Assembly (NCBI GenBank): GCA_013152045.1
Contig: JAADGZ010000028.1
Coordinates: 1 to 15,115 of the forward strand
Reading direction: 5' to 3'
DNA length: 15,115 nucleotides
Source: Gammaproteobacteria bacterium
GTDB taxonomy: Bacteria; Pseudomonadota; Gammaproteobacteria; UBA6429; Thiohalophilaceae
In this document: piece by piece, positions 6,819 to 14,497 of the stretch
Layout: each line of letters begins with the position of its first letter
Position numbering within the stretch: position 1 is the stretch's first letter
Made by a program: the position numbers and the translations under genes
The notes under the pieces: generated by a model
The model's database searches: none
Seen by the model: only the letters and a program-made list of their open reading frames with translations
What the model was told of the DNA's origin: nothing

Positions 6819-8898
6819 CAACAGCAGCAACAGTTTGCCCCAGGAGTCGACGGTGACGATTCAGGGCTCGGGGATTAAGGGCATTCTTGCTAATGCCTCA
6901 GTCTCAATATATGAACTCAATACATCACTAGCCTTGTCCTATGATCCGGCGCTCCCTATCGCAATTGGGGTCACCAACTCCGTTGGCATGTCTGCTTCCC
7001 TGGAAATTCCAACGAATATATCCCGCCCACTGGTTCTGGTCGTCGATGGTGCAAGCAGTATAGATCTTAATAGTAACCAGGTGCCTGTGATCACAAAATT
7101 AACCAGCATCTTTACCATTGAAGATGCTTTGGCAGGTAATCCAATTTTTGCCACACCGTATACCACCATTGCCCATGAGATGGCAAAATCGAATTCAACC
7201 AGCGCCTCTTCCAACACGGCATTTCAAAATAATTTCGCTACTGCGATAACAGATGTCGGTGCCGCCCTTGGGTTTGGCGCCGAATCAAGTGTCAACTTTC
7301 TGAGCACACCTGCAGTATTAAGCGAGGCAATGTCAGGCGAGGTGCAACAAGCCGCCATTATTCAGCATCGCGCCGCTATTGAGGCGCTGGCGGCAGTCAT
7401 TGTTGAACTTAGGGTAGCATCGGGAAATACATTATCTTCTGCCGATGTTGTGTTAAAACTTGCAGAAGACCTGTTCAATGACGGGTCAATTGACGGTGAT
7501 AGCGGCCTGGATATCTCTGCTATTCCGACCAATGTCGAGAATCTGTATGTCCCAGGTACGCAGGTTCAAATCAAGGATATCGGCATCATCCTCGAGTCAG
7601 ACCGTCAGTACACAGGGGCGAATACGAATTCCGTTAGTTCGTTATCACCAACCTTGGCTAGGCCCACTTTGTCATCCGGCAGCGGCAGCTCTACTGATAA
7701 TAATAGCGGTTCGGGTGGCAATAGCACCGAAACGCCAGCGCCTGTTATTTCTTTCTCAGCCAGCAATGTTAACTTTGGCCGTATTGCGGTGGGTAGTAGT
7801 GCCACCAATTCAATAACACTGACCAATATTGGCAGTGCACCACTGACCATTACCAGCATGACAACGAGCGGTGATTTTAGCCAGACTAATGCTTGCAGTG
7901 GCTATGTACCAAGTGGTCAGAGCTGCACCATCAACGTCACGTTTACTCCTGTTTTATCAGGAAATAGGAGCGGTCTGCTTTCAGTCAGCGACAATATGAC
8001 TGCAACACGAACAGTCAGTTTGCTGGGCGTGGGTGATAGTGGAACATCGTCAGCAAACACTGTTTTAAATGCCGATTTTGAGCGCCTGAGCCGGGGCGCT
8101 TACCGCGAAGCAGATTTACGCTCAGATTTTAACGTCAACTCTTGGCGCAGCAACGGGCTATCCGAATTCAGCCGCTACAGAAATGAAACCGTACATGGGC
8201 CAAACAGAAACTCGGTGGATATTGTTGCTGACCCGGCCAACTCAGGCCGTGGCAATGTATTGCGTACCTTGCACGGCACTGGTGTCGCGGCAGGCGGGTT
8301 CCGCTTCAGAGCCGATTTGCCTCCATCAAATGAATATTACTTTGCCTATGACTTTTATATACCGTCCGGTTGGTTTCAACCACTTCAGCATAAAACACCT
8401 GGTTTGATCAACGGCACCATGCTGGAGGCATCGCACGGCAGGGAGACTCCGAGACCAGAAACACTGGTGGCATTCAGCGGAATCATGCAGAGCCACAGCC
8501 AGGAGGCGTTTGGCCGCGGCGAGGGTAGCCTGGCAGGGTATTTTTACGACAAGGATCGCGTGCAGGACTATGACTGGCTTAACACGGTTGACCCTACCTC
8601 TGAAGCTGTTTCAGGGCAGTATCTTGTCCCTCGTGGTCGCTGGATCAAGATCGAGCAGTATATGAAGGTAAATACGGGCGGCCAGAAGAATGGCGAACTT
8701 AAGATCTGGGTGGATGGTGTCTTAATGTCAGAGCAACTACATCGCTGGAGAGATGCATCGAGTACACGTCTTGTTGATGGAGTATGGATGCAGAGCTACT
8801 ATGGTGGCAACCCAAGTGATCCAAGAAACCGTCCACCTTCTGACCAGTACCATTATTACGATAACTTCATTGTCTCTACTTCGCCAATAACACATTAA
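6739..8898 (+). CDS. Envelope lipoprotein with Ig-like domain and C-terminal PL14-like lyase domain
   Basis: About 719 residues. The N-terminus (MGLRLFSLAMIILTSIVVSSC) is a lipoprotein signal peptide with Cys21 as the lipidated residue; Gly follows it, so outer-membrane sorting is expected. A Gly/Ser tether leads to a domain (about 38-290) of a kind common in gammaproteobacterial lipoproteins: a small beta part (GIKGILANASVSIYEL) followed by a helical part after FATPYTTIA. A Ser/Gly/Asn linker (about 310-333) precedes an ASPM/SPD-2/Hydin Ig-like domain (337-431, NFGRIAVGSSATNSITLTN). Residues 442-715 resemble the jelly-roll domain of polysaccharide lyase family 14: YYFAYDFYIPSGWF, TPGLING, LAGYFYDKDR, GRWIKIEQYMKVNTGG, GELKIWVDGV, YYDNFIVS. 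The likely job is cleavage or binding of uronate polymer at the cell surface. The start is uncertain: no good RBS precedes ATG 6739, and GTG 6730 would add three residues. Substrate and activity are inferred. Confidence 0.8.
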   Translation: MGLRLFSLAMIILTSIVVSSCGGGGGSNSSNSLPQESTVTIQGSGIKGILANASVSIYELNTSLALSYDPALPIAIGVTNSVGMSASLEIPTNISRPLVLVVDGASSIDLNSNQVPVITKLTSIFTIEDALAGNPIFATPYTTIAHEMAKSNSTSASSNTAFQNNFATAITDVGAALGFGAESSVNFLSTPAVLSEAMSGEVQQAAIIQHRAAIEALAAVIVELRVASGNTLSSADVVLKLAEDLFNDGSIDGDSGLDISAIPTNVENLYVPGTQVQIKDIGIILESDRQYTGANTNSVSSLSPTLARPTLSSGSGSSTDNNSGSGGNSTETPAPVISFSASNVNFGRIAVGSSATNSITLTNIGSAPLTITSMTTSGDFSQTNACSGYVPSGQSCTINVTFTPVLSGNRSGLLSVSDNMTATRTVSLLGVGDSGTSSANTVLNADFERLSRGAYREADLRSDFNVNSWRSNGLSEFSRYRNETVHGPNRNSVDIVADPANSGRGNVLRTLHGTGVAAGGFRFRADLPPSNEYYFAYDFYIPSGWFQPLQHKTPGLINGTMLEASHGRETPRPETLVAFSGIMQSHSQEAFGRGEGSLAGYFYDKDRVQDYDWLNTVDPTSEAVSGQYLVPRGRWIKIEQYMKVNTGGQKNGELKIWVDGVLMSEQLHRWRDASSTRLVDGVWMQSYYGGNPSDPRNRPPSDQYHYYDNFIVSTSPITH

Positions 8899-8917
8899 TT
8901 TGGGATAGTTCTAACTG

Positions 8918-8956
8918 TGTCCGCTGACAGGAAAACTGTCAGCGGACATTTTCTTT
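8918..8956 (+). terminator. Strong rho-independent terminator after the lipoprotein gene
   Basis: TGTCCGCTGACAG (8918-8930) and CTGTCAGCGGACA (8936-8948) form a perfect 13-base stem closed by GAAAA, followed by TTTTCTTT (8949-8956). It starts 19 bases after the lipoprotein stop. The T-tract exists only on the plus-strand side, so it should not stop the convergent minus-strand gene efficiently. Confidence 0.93.
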
Positions 8957-9099
8957 GTATAGCAAACAATATAACGGGATGCAGCTCTTTAGGTTGTTTA
9001 TTAAACGAGCAAATAGGTGTCAACTATAAAATCGAATTTAGAGTTTGAGCGGCTATTTTCAAGCAATGTAAGTCATTAAAAGCGATATATTTGATGAGG

Positions 9100-9975
9100 C
9101 TATTTTTCAGTTTTTCTATGAGATAGTTTGGCCCATAGCCGCGGAAACAGTAATCTTAAGTAAAGCTTTATTAATGCTAGTATCCCTGCAATGTTAGAGT
9201 AGTCTTTTTTGTAGGAATAAAAATATTCCGAGGGTGGTAGTCCGGTGGGGCGTACCAAGCGTTTATAACGTTCTATTAGAGAACTATTAGGATCGAGCCA
9301 GGTTCCTTCTGTGGTATTTCTTGGGCACTCTCCCAGATAATCAGGAGTGATATACATCGGTATGCCTTTCGCCATGCAGCGTAGTCCGTAGTCTATATCG
9401 CCAAACGAATGCGTATAGCGCTCATCGAGCAGCCCGATCACATTAACAACACTTTTAGGTATCAAGACCAAATTGCCATTGAAGGTGTCGCACTGCTGTA
9501 TTGTGTCGCCAGGAGTTACGATTGTCTTGGTGATTCCCCAGGCCGATTTTTTTACGCAGAGGCCACCATAGGCATGGCTAAGGCCATCGGCTTCATGGAA
9601 GCTGCCGACGATAACCGAATCAGTTTGGCGCGTTGCATAAACTTCTGCGAAGGCCTTAAATATGGCGGCAAGTGCATTGGGTGATAGCGATACGTCATCA
9701 TTAAGCCAGATATAAAAATCAAAATTTTCTTTTATCGCGGCTTTCCAAGCCAAATTCATTCCGCCGTTCCAGTAGAGATGCCCGTTTCCGTGCAACACAT
9801 TGACTTCTGGAAAGGCATTTTTTACTGCGCTATGAGTGCCATCTGTACTGCCGTCATCGACCAGGAAAATGTTGAGTGTTAAGTCATCGACTTTTGATTG
9901 CTCATATATTGAACGTAAGCAAGAAAGCGTCTTTTCCTTTCGATTAAAACAGGTCAGTAATATTGCTGCTATCAT
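9100..9975 (-). CDS. Glycosyltransferase family 2
   Basis: This 291-residue GT-A protein begins IAAILLTCFNRKEKTLSCL (residues 2-20). It carries FLVDDGSTDGT (37-47), which holds the uridine-binding aspartates, YWNGGMNLAWKAA (68-80), YIWLNDDVSLS (88-98), where Asp93 and Asp94 act as the metal-binding DxD equivalent, GNLVLIPK (167-174), and FGDIDYGLR (191-199), with acidic residues at the usual catalytic-base position. This is the rhamnosyltransferase-like GT2 subgroup often seen in O-antigen and EPS loci. The C-terminus (about 262-286) is amphipathic and basic, suggesting peripheral membrane association; there is no polymerase-type transmembrane region, so it is a single-sugar transferase and not a synthase. 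It is the only complete minus-strand gene here, convergent with the lipoprotein gene and divergent from the heparinase-like gene. Upstream GGA gives only a weak RBS. Donor and acceptor are unknown. Confidence 0.9.
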   Translation of the reverse strand: MIAAILLTCFNRKEKTLSCLRSIYEQSKVDDLTLNIFLVDDGSTDGTHSAVKNAFPEVNVLHGNGHLYWNGGMNLAWKAAIKENFDFYIWLNDDVSLSPNALAAIFKAFAEVYATRQTDSVIVGSFHEADGLSHAYGGLCVKKSAWGITKTIVTPGDTIQQCDTFNGNLVLIPKSVVNVIGLLDERYTHSFGDIDYGLRCMAKGIPMYITPDYLGECPRNTTEGTWLDPNSSLIERYKRLVRPTGLPPSEYFYSYKKDYSNIAGILALIKLYLRLLFPRLWAKLSHRKTEK

Positions 9976-10049
9976 GGTTTTCCAGTTTAATTAAGAGTGA
10001 ATCTGCAATGCATGTGTCATTCCACTAGACAGGACAGGGCCACATATTA

Positions 10050-10089
10050 ATATTCTGGTTATTAGGCATATTTTGATGAATCAGAATAT
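10050..10089. promoter_or_regulatory. Wide dyad ATATTCTG/CAGAATAT, possible regulator site
   Basis: ATATTCTG (10050-10057) and CAGAATAT (10082-10089) are exact 8-base complements. Their centres are 32 bases apart, about three helical turns, in the gap between the divergent GT2 and heparinase-like genes. The right arm ends about 15 bases before a -35-like hexamer, a position expected for an activator site. The binding protein is unknown. Confidence 0.4.
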
Positions 10090-10103
10090 GAAAAGCGATC
10101 AAG

Positions 10104-10132
10104 TTATTAATTCTTTGACCGCCCTATATAAT
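10104..10132 (+). promoter_or_regulatory. Probable promoter of the heparinase-like gene
   Basis: TATAAT at 10127-10132 is a perfect -10 hexamer. TTATTA (10104-10109), 17 bases upstream, is a weak -35 (three of six). Predicted start is near 10139, about 40 bases before the ATG. A TTGACC at 10115-10120 is too close to the -10 to serve as its -35. Confidence 0.45.
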
Positions 10133-10166
10133 GCAAAATCCAGATTTAGCATGCTAGTTATTCTAC

Positions 10167-10170
10167 AGGA
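10167..10170 (+). promoter_or_regulatory. RBS deciding the heparinase-like start
   Basis: AGGA abuts the first in-frame ATG (10171), leaving no spacing, but lies 9 bases before the second ATG (10180). This favours 10180 as the true start and shortens the protein by three residues. Confidence 0.55.
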
Positions 10171-10179
10171 ATGTTATCC

Positions 10180-12198
10180 ATGAGATCGAGTTTAGGCTGG
10201 ATGTTTAACCGCCTTCGTCGTATGGGCGCACGCGAGCTGACGTTCCGCACCATTCGTCATATTAAGCAGATGGTGGAAAAGAAGCGAGTGCTTGGCGGCT
10301 GGAGTCCAAAGCCTGCAAGTCCTGTGAACCCGCTACGATCGTTGTTACCCGCGTTGAGCGATTATCAGTCTCTGTGGGAGCGCCGATACAGTTTGGACAA
10401 AAACCGCCTTGATGATCTGGTTTGTGGATCGATAAACTTGTTTGGTCACCAAAAGGTTCAGCTCAAGCAAGATCTTGACTGGCATGTTGATCCAGTTTCC
10501 GGCGTGCGCGCACCACAGACCTACGGTAAATCAATTAACTATCGTAATGCCGAACTAGTCGGCAACATTAAAGTGGTATGGGAGCTGGGGCGCCACCACC
10601 ATCTGGTGCCAATGGCCGTCGCCTATGCACTGACTGGCGACGAGCGTTATCTAAAGCCAGTGACAAATCAAATCGAGACCTGGGTCAAGCAAAACCCTTT
10701 TGCAATCGGCATCCATTGGTGCAGTGCACTTGAGCTAGCATTGCGCTTGATTAGCTGGGCCATGGTTCATAGCTTGATCGCATCAAGAAATGGTGGTGCG
10801 GGATTGTTCGGAGTGGTCCGCGATGCGGAGGCTTTCGGAAATGCGATATATCAGCAAGCCTGGTTTATACGGCACTACCTGTCTCGGCATTCCTCGGCTG
10901 GCAATCATCTTTTTGGTGAGCTTGCCGGGTTGTGGCTAGCTTGTCAGGTGTTTGAGCTGGGTGAGGACGGCAAGCGATGGCGGGTCGAAACGCAAGCAGA
11001 ACTGGAAAAGCAAATACAGCTTCAAGTGTTCCCGGACGGTGTGGGAAAAGAGCAGGCTTTGTATTATCACCTTTGGGTGCTGGATTACGCGCTGTTCTTG
11101 CAGATTACAGGACGCCGCGTTGGCCAACCTTTTTCCGAGAAATTTGCTGCTCGGCTGGCCGCCATGGCAGATTTTATTCGCGATGTGACACCGCTAGGCG
11201 GTCATCCACCGCAGTTGGGGGATGCTGATGACGGCTTTGTCACGCGGTTCTCCGCAGTATGGCCTGCGGATCCTTATAAAGAAGTGTTGGATGCGGAAAA
11301 GTTGATCAGAGACAAGTGTGTGCCGCAGAGCTTGGCGGAAAAAGCCTTTTGGTATGGAATTATTGGTGGTGAGCAGGAGACATTGGGTAGGTCGCCACCT
11401 TGTTTGCTTGATGATCGCTGCTATCCGCGGATATACCCTGATGGCGGCTATGCAGTTCTTGGCAACGAGGATTGTCACCTGGTGTTTGATGCGGGCTCGC
11501 TCGGATATTTGTCCATTGCCGCTCATGGCCATGCCGATGCACTTAGTTTTACGCTTGCTCTCGATGGGGAGTGGTGGTTGGTTGATCCGGGCACCTATGT
11601 TTATCATCATTTTCCACAATGGCGCGATCATTTTCGAAGTACGAGTGCGCATAATTGTCTGGTGGTCGATGGCAGAGACCAATCCGTAATGCGTGGTCCG
11701 TTCATGTGGTCAGATCATGCCACGGCCAAGTTGATTGGTTACGGTGGTTCGGCTCAGGGTGAGCAATGGGTGAAAGGATGCCATGATGGCTACCGCGGTA
11801 TCGGTGTCAAACATAGCAGAGAGATTCGGCTCAATTCGCAGTCTGGAAAGATAGATATTTATGACCAATTGCAAGGCGAAAACAGTCATCTCATTGAGAT
11901 ATGGTTGCAATGCGCCCCCGGGATTCAGGTGGAACGACAGGGCGATGGCAATGTTTGGGCGTTAACGAGAAACGGCGATGCGCGGGTGGTGCACCTTCAG
12001 CTGGATTCCGCTATGACATGGGAGGCACTGAGAGGGCAAGAGCAGCCGTATATCGCTGGCTGGCACTCATCCAGGTTGGGCCATAAAGAGCCCAGCTATG
12101 CGTTACGCGGTTACGCTGATGCGGCCTTGCCTGCAAGTATCACAAACTCCATTCACTATAATAAGTTTTTTGCCGATAACTCCGTAAGAGAAGGCTAG
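10180..12198 (+). CDS. Heparinase II/III family protein (uronate polysaccharide lyase-like)
   Basis: This 672-residue protein has the two-part layout of heparinase II/III and PL15/PL17 lyases. An N-terminal alpha/alpha toroid (about 50-400) contains GIHWCSALELALRLISW (177-193), SSAGNHLFGE (238-247) and EQALYYHLWV (291-300). A beta-sandwich domain starts at DGGYAVLG (421-428) and contains SIAAHGHADALSFTL (445-459), DGEWWLVDPGTYVYH (462-476) and WRDHFRSTSAHNCLVVDG (481-498). Asn242-His243, Tyr295/296 and His449/His451 occupy positions like the carboxylate-neutralising and acid/base residues of characterised family members; that equivalence is inference. No signal peptide is visible: the N-terminus is basic and helical. 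Related proteins are frequent in EPS loci, where their role is poorly understood. It could trim polymer, act on a lipid-linked intermediate, or be exported by another route. A weak terminator-like stem follows. Confidence 0.88.
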   Translation: MRSSLGWMFNRLRRMGARELTFRTIRHIKQMVEKKRVLGGWSPKPASPVNPLRSLLPALSDYQSLWERRYSLDKNRLDDLVCGSINLFGHQKVQLKQDLDWHVDPVSGVRAPQTYGKSINYRNAELVGNIKVVWELGRHHHLVPMAVAYALTGDERYLKPVTNQIETWVKQNPFAIGIHWCSALELALRLISWAMVHSLIASRNGGAGLFGVVRDAEAFGNAIYQQAWFIRHYLSRHSSAGNHLFGELAGLWLACQVFELGEDGKRWRVETQAELEKQIQLQVFPDGVGKEQALYYHLWVLDYALFLQITGRRVGQPFSEKFAARLAAMADFIRDVTPLGGHPPQLGDADDGFVTRFSAVWPADPYKEVLDAEKLIRDKCVPQSLAEKAFWYGIIGGEQETLGRSPPCLLDDRCYPRIYPDGGYAVLGNEDCHLVFDAGSLGYLSIAAHGHADALSFTLALDGEWWLVDPGTYVYHHFPQWRDHFRSTSAHNCLVVDGRDQSVMRGPFMWSDHATAKLIGYGGSAQGEQWVKGCHDGYRGIGVKHSREIRLNSQSGKIDIYDQLQGENSHLIEIWLQCAPGIQVERQGDGNVWALTRNGDARVVHLQLDSAMTWEALRGQEQPYIAGWHSSRLGHKEPSYALRGYADAALPASITNSIHYNKFFADNSVREG

Positions 12199-12212
12199 CT
12201 CGTATTGACAAG

Positions 12213-12233
12213 TGGTGCCGACACCAATTTTTT
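12213..12233 (+). terminator. Weak terminator-like hairpin after the heparinase-like gene
   Basis: TGGTG and CACCA pair around CCGA, one base before a run of six T (12228-12233), starting 15 bases after the stop codon. The stem is only 5 bases, so termination would be partial at best. Confidence 0.4.
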
Positions 12234-12381
12234 GGGCTGCTTAATATAAAACCGCTTGGCGATTTGTTTCTCCAGTTAGAATAATCGACTATGATTTTGC
12301 CTGCATTGCAGCGTCAACACAACGATTTTACCCTTGCTCTAATGCCGCGCAGCTAATAACAATACGAATGGGTCATAATGA

Positions 12382-12409
12382 TTGAAATTGATCTTGGTTG
12401 GTTTATATA
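12382..12409 (+). promoter_or_regulatory. Possible promoter of the asparagine-synthase-like gene
   Basis: TTGAAA (12382-12387) matches the -35 consensus at five of six bases. TATATA (12404-12409) follows after 16 bases; TATATG after 18 bases is an alternative -10. The predicted start near 12417 leaves a leader of about 55 bases. Confidence 0.4.
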
Positions 12410-12471
12410 TGCAGCTTCGGCTTGCGGAAAGTGGCTAGGGAATACGTCTCTAATAACGTGATTAAATAAGT

Positions 12472-14346
12472 ATGTGTGGCATAACTGGGATTATTTCAAA
12501 TGACATCGCGCTGGGCTCATTGAGCTCGTTGCATGCGATGACAGATGCGATTCAGCATCGCGGTCCCGATGATTGCGGCTACTATGAGACAACAGACGAA
12601 CAGGGACGTTTTGTAGGAATGGGTCATAGACGCCTGTCCATTATCGATGTTGACTCAGGTAAGCAACCAATTAGCAATGAAGACGAAACCGTCTTTTTGG
12701 TTTTCAACGGTGAGATATATAATTTTCAAGAACTCAGAGCTACGTTAGTCGACAAAGGACATGTGTTTAAAACCTTGTCGGACTCTGAAGTCATTGTGCA
12801 TGCGTATGAAGAATATGGTGAGCAGTGTGTAAGTCATTTCCGCGGTATGTTTGCTTTTGCGATCTGGGATGACGTTAAGAAAACACTCTATTTAGCGCGC
12901 GATCGTTTTGGAAAAAAACCCCTGTTTTATACCGCCCGAAATGATTCCCTTCTGTTTTCATCTGAAATCAAATCATTTAATGCGGTGCTTGATTTGCGCG
13001 ATGAAATCAATGCCGGCGTAATCCCAGATTATTTGGCGTATCGATACGTTCCAGGGCCGGATACACTCTATAACGATATATACAAACTTAGCCCTGGCAC
13101 TTACGCGACGTATTGTAATGGCTTGCTTCAAGAGCACAGTTACTATCTTCCACCCGATCGCAATCGCTGCGGTAGCAATGCGACAGATGATGAGGCGGTA
13201 GAAAAATTCCTGAGCATACTGCGCGAGTCGGTAAAATTAAGGATGATTAGTGACGTGCCCTTTGGTGCCTTTCTGTCGGGGGGAATAGATTCGACAGCGA
13301 TAGTAGCGCTGATGAGCGAAATCAGCTCCTATCCGGCAAAAACATTTTCTGTCGGCTTTGACGAGTCAAATTACAGTGAGCTGAAATATGCTGAGACAGT
13401 AGCCAAACATTTTGGCACGGATCACCATGAGCTGACCGTAACGCACGAAGAGTTAATAGAGCACCTGCCCGCCTTAATACGGTTCCGCGATGCACCGGTG
13501 TCTGAGCCGTCAGATATCCCCATCTATTTATTGGCGCTAGAGGCGGGTAAAAGCGTCAAGATGGTGCTTACCGGCGAAGGTAGCGACGAGATTCTTGGCG
13601 GCTATCCAAAACACGTATTTGAGCGCTATGCAAAATATTACCAGCTAGTCCCAAAGGCCGTACGACACTTGCTTATTGAGCCTATGGTGAAGGCGCTGCC
13701 ATACAAATTTAGGCGCGCCAAGACGGCACTTTGCACCTTGGGTATTGAGGATCCGACAGAGCGACTACCGCGGTGGTTCGGTGCGCTGAGTAGCAGCGAT
13801 ACCGAACGACTACTTGCGACCGGGTATGGACGCATGGCTGCAAGCAATAAGCCCAGCCCATTTTTGGTCGATAAAGAAGCTAGCGCTTTACGCAAGATAT
13901 TGTATTTTGACCAGACAAGCTGGTTGCCGGACAACTTGCTCGAAAGAGGTGATCGAATGACCATGGCCGCTTCTATTGAAGCACGTATGCCGTTTATGGA
14001 TCATCATTTGGCAGAGTACGCATCAACTTTGCCAGATAGGTTCAGAGTAAGAGGGCGTACGACGAAATGGATATTACGAGAAGCGATGAAAGGCCTTGTG
14101 CCTGATGAGATTCTCAGTCGGCCTAAAGTTGGATTCCGATTGCCAGTAAATGAATGGTTTCGAGGGCCAATGAAAGACTATTTATATGAAAACCTGATGG
14201 GTGCCGATTCTATATCGAAAGGTTTTTACAAGAAAGTATTCTTGAAAAAGGTGCTAGATGAGCATATAGCAGGACGTCAGAATAATGAAAAAATATTGTG
14301 GACATTGTTGAATTTGGAGCTATGGCTTAAAGAAAGTCAGCGCTAG
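12472..14346 (+). CDS. asnB: Asparagine synthase (glutamine-hydrolysing) family amidotransferase
   Basis: This 624-residue protein has a class II glutaminase domain (1 to about 210) with nucleophile Cys2 (MCGITG), GHRRLSIID (51-59), NGEIYNF (79-85) and SDSE (103-106). Its synthetase domain has the ATP-pyrophosphatase loop LSGGIDST (268-275), SVGFDE (293-298) and LTGEGSDEILGGY (366-378). Enzymes of this layout use glutamine-derived ammonia and ATP to amidate a carboxylate through an acyl-adenylate; the classical product is asparagine. In polysaccharide loci, homologues such as WbpS are thought to amidate uronic acids, and a homologue is also typical of exosortase-linked EPS clusters. The EPS context argues for a sugar or polymer substrate, but the sequence alone cannot separate this from housekeeping asparagine synthesis. 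The start is fixed by the need for Cys next to Met, despite no clear Shine-Dalgarno. No terminator follows; a small stem TGGCT/AGCCA lies at 14365-14378. Confidence 0.9.
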   Translation: MCGITGIISNDIALGSLSSLHAMTDAIQHRGPDDCGYYETTDEQGRFVGMGHRRLSIIDVDSGKQPISNEDETVFLVFNGEIYNFQELRATLVDKGHVFKTLSDSEVIVHAYEEYGEQCVSHFRGMFAFAIWDDVKKTLYLARDRFGKKPLFYTARNDSLLFSSEIKSFNAVLDLRDEINAGVIPDYLAYRYVPGPDTLYNDIYKLSPGTYATYCNGLLQEHSYYLPPDRNRCGSNATDDEAVEKFLSILRESVKLRMISDVPFGAFLSGGIDSTAIVALMSEISSYPAKTFSVGFDESNYSELKYAETVAKHFGTDHHELTVTHEELIEHLPALIRFRDAPVSEPSDIPIYLLALEAGKSVKMVLTGEGSDEILGGYPKHVFERYAKYYQLVPKAVRHLLIEPMVKALPYKFRRAKTALCTLGIEDPTERLPRWFGALSSSDTERLLATGYGRMAASNKPSPFLVDKEASALRKILYFDQTSWLPDNLLERGDRMTMAASIEARMPFMDHHLAEYASTLPDRFRVRGRTTKWILREAMKGLVPDEILSRPKVGFRLPVNEWFRGPMKDYLYENLMGADSISKGFYKKVFLKKVLDEHIAGRQNNEKILWTLLNLELWLKESQR

Positions 14347-14497
14347 CTTGTAAAAAGACTGAAGTGGCTGTCAAGCCAGAGTTTAGCCGAGGTGGTAAGC
14401 ATAAAGAATTAATTTTCAACAAAACTCCTGGCCGTAATTGATTGGGCTGTTGGAGCGGATCATTTTTAATGCAACCTAACTAAGTTATCATACACTT

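Noticed and set aside
8860..8898. PEP-CTERM or other sorting signal at the end of the lipoprotein, suggested by the exosortase-like context
   Set aside because: The C-terminus ends the jelly-roll domain without a hydrophobic segment or a PEP motif.
10016..10024. TGTCATTCC resembling one arm of the dRS3-like element
   Set aside because: Only the left half matches; there is no GGGAAT arm, so it is not a complete element.
11194..11682. 162-codon minus-strand frame inside the heparinase-like gene
   Set aside because: Shadow of the conserved beta-sandwich coding region; no motif of its own.
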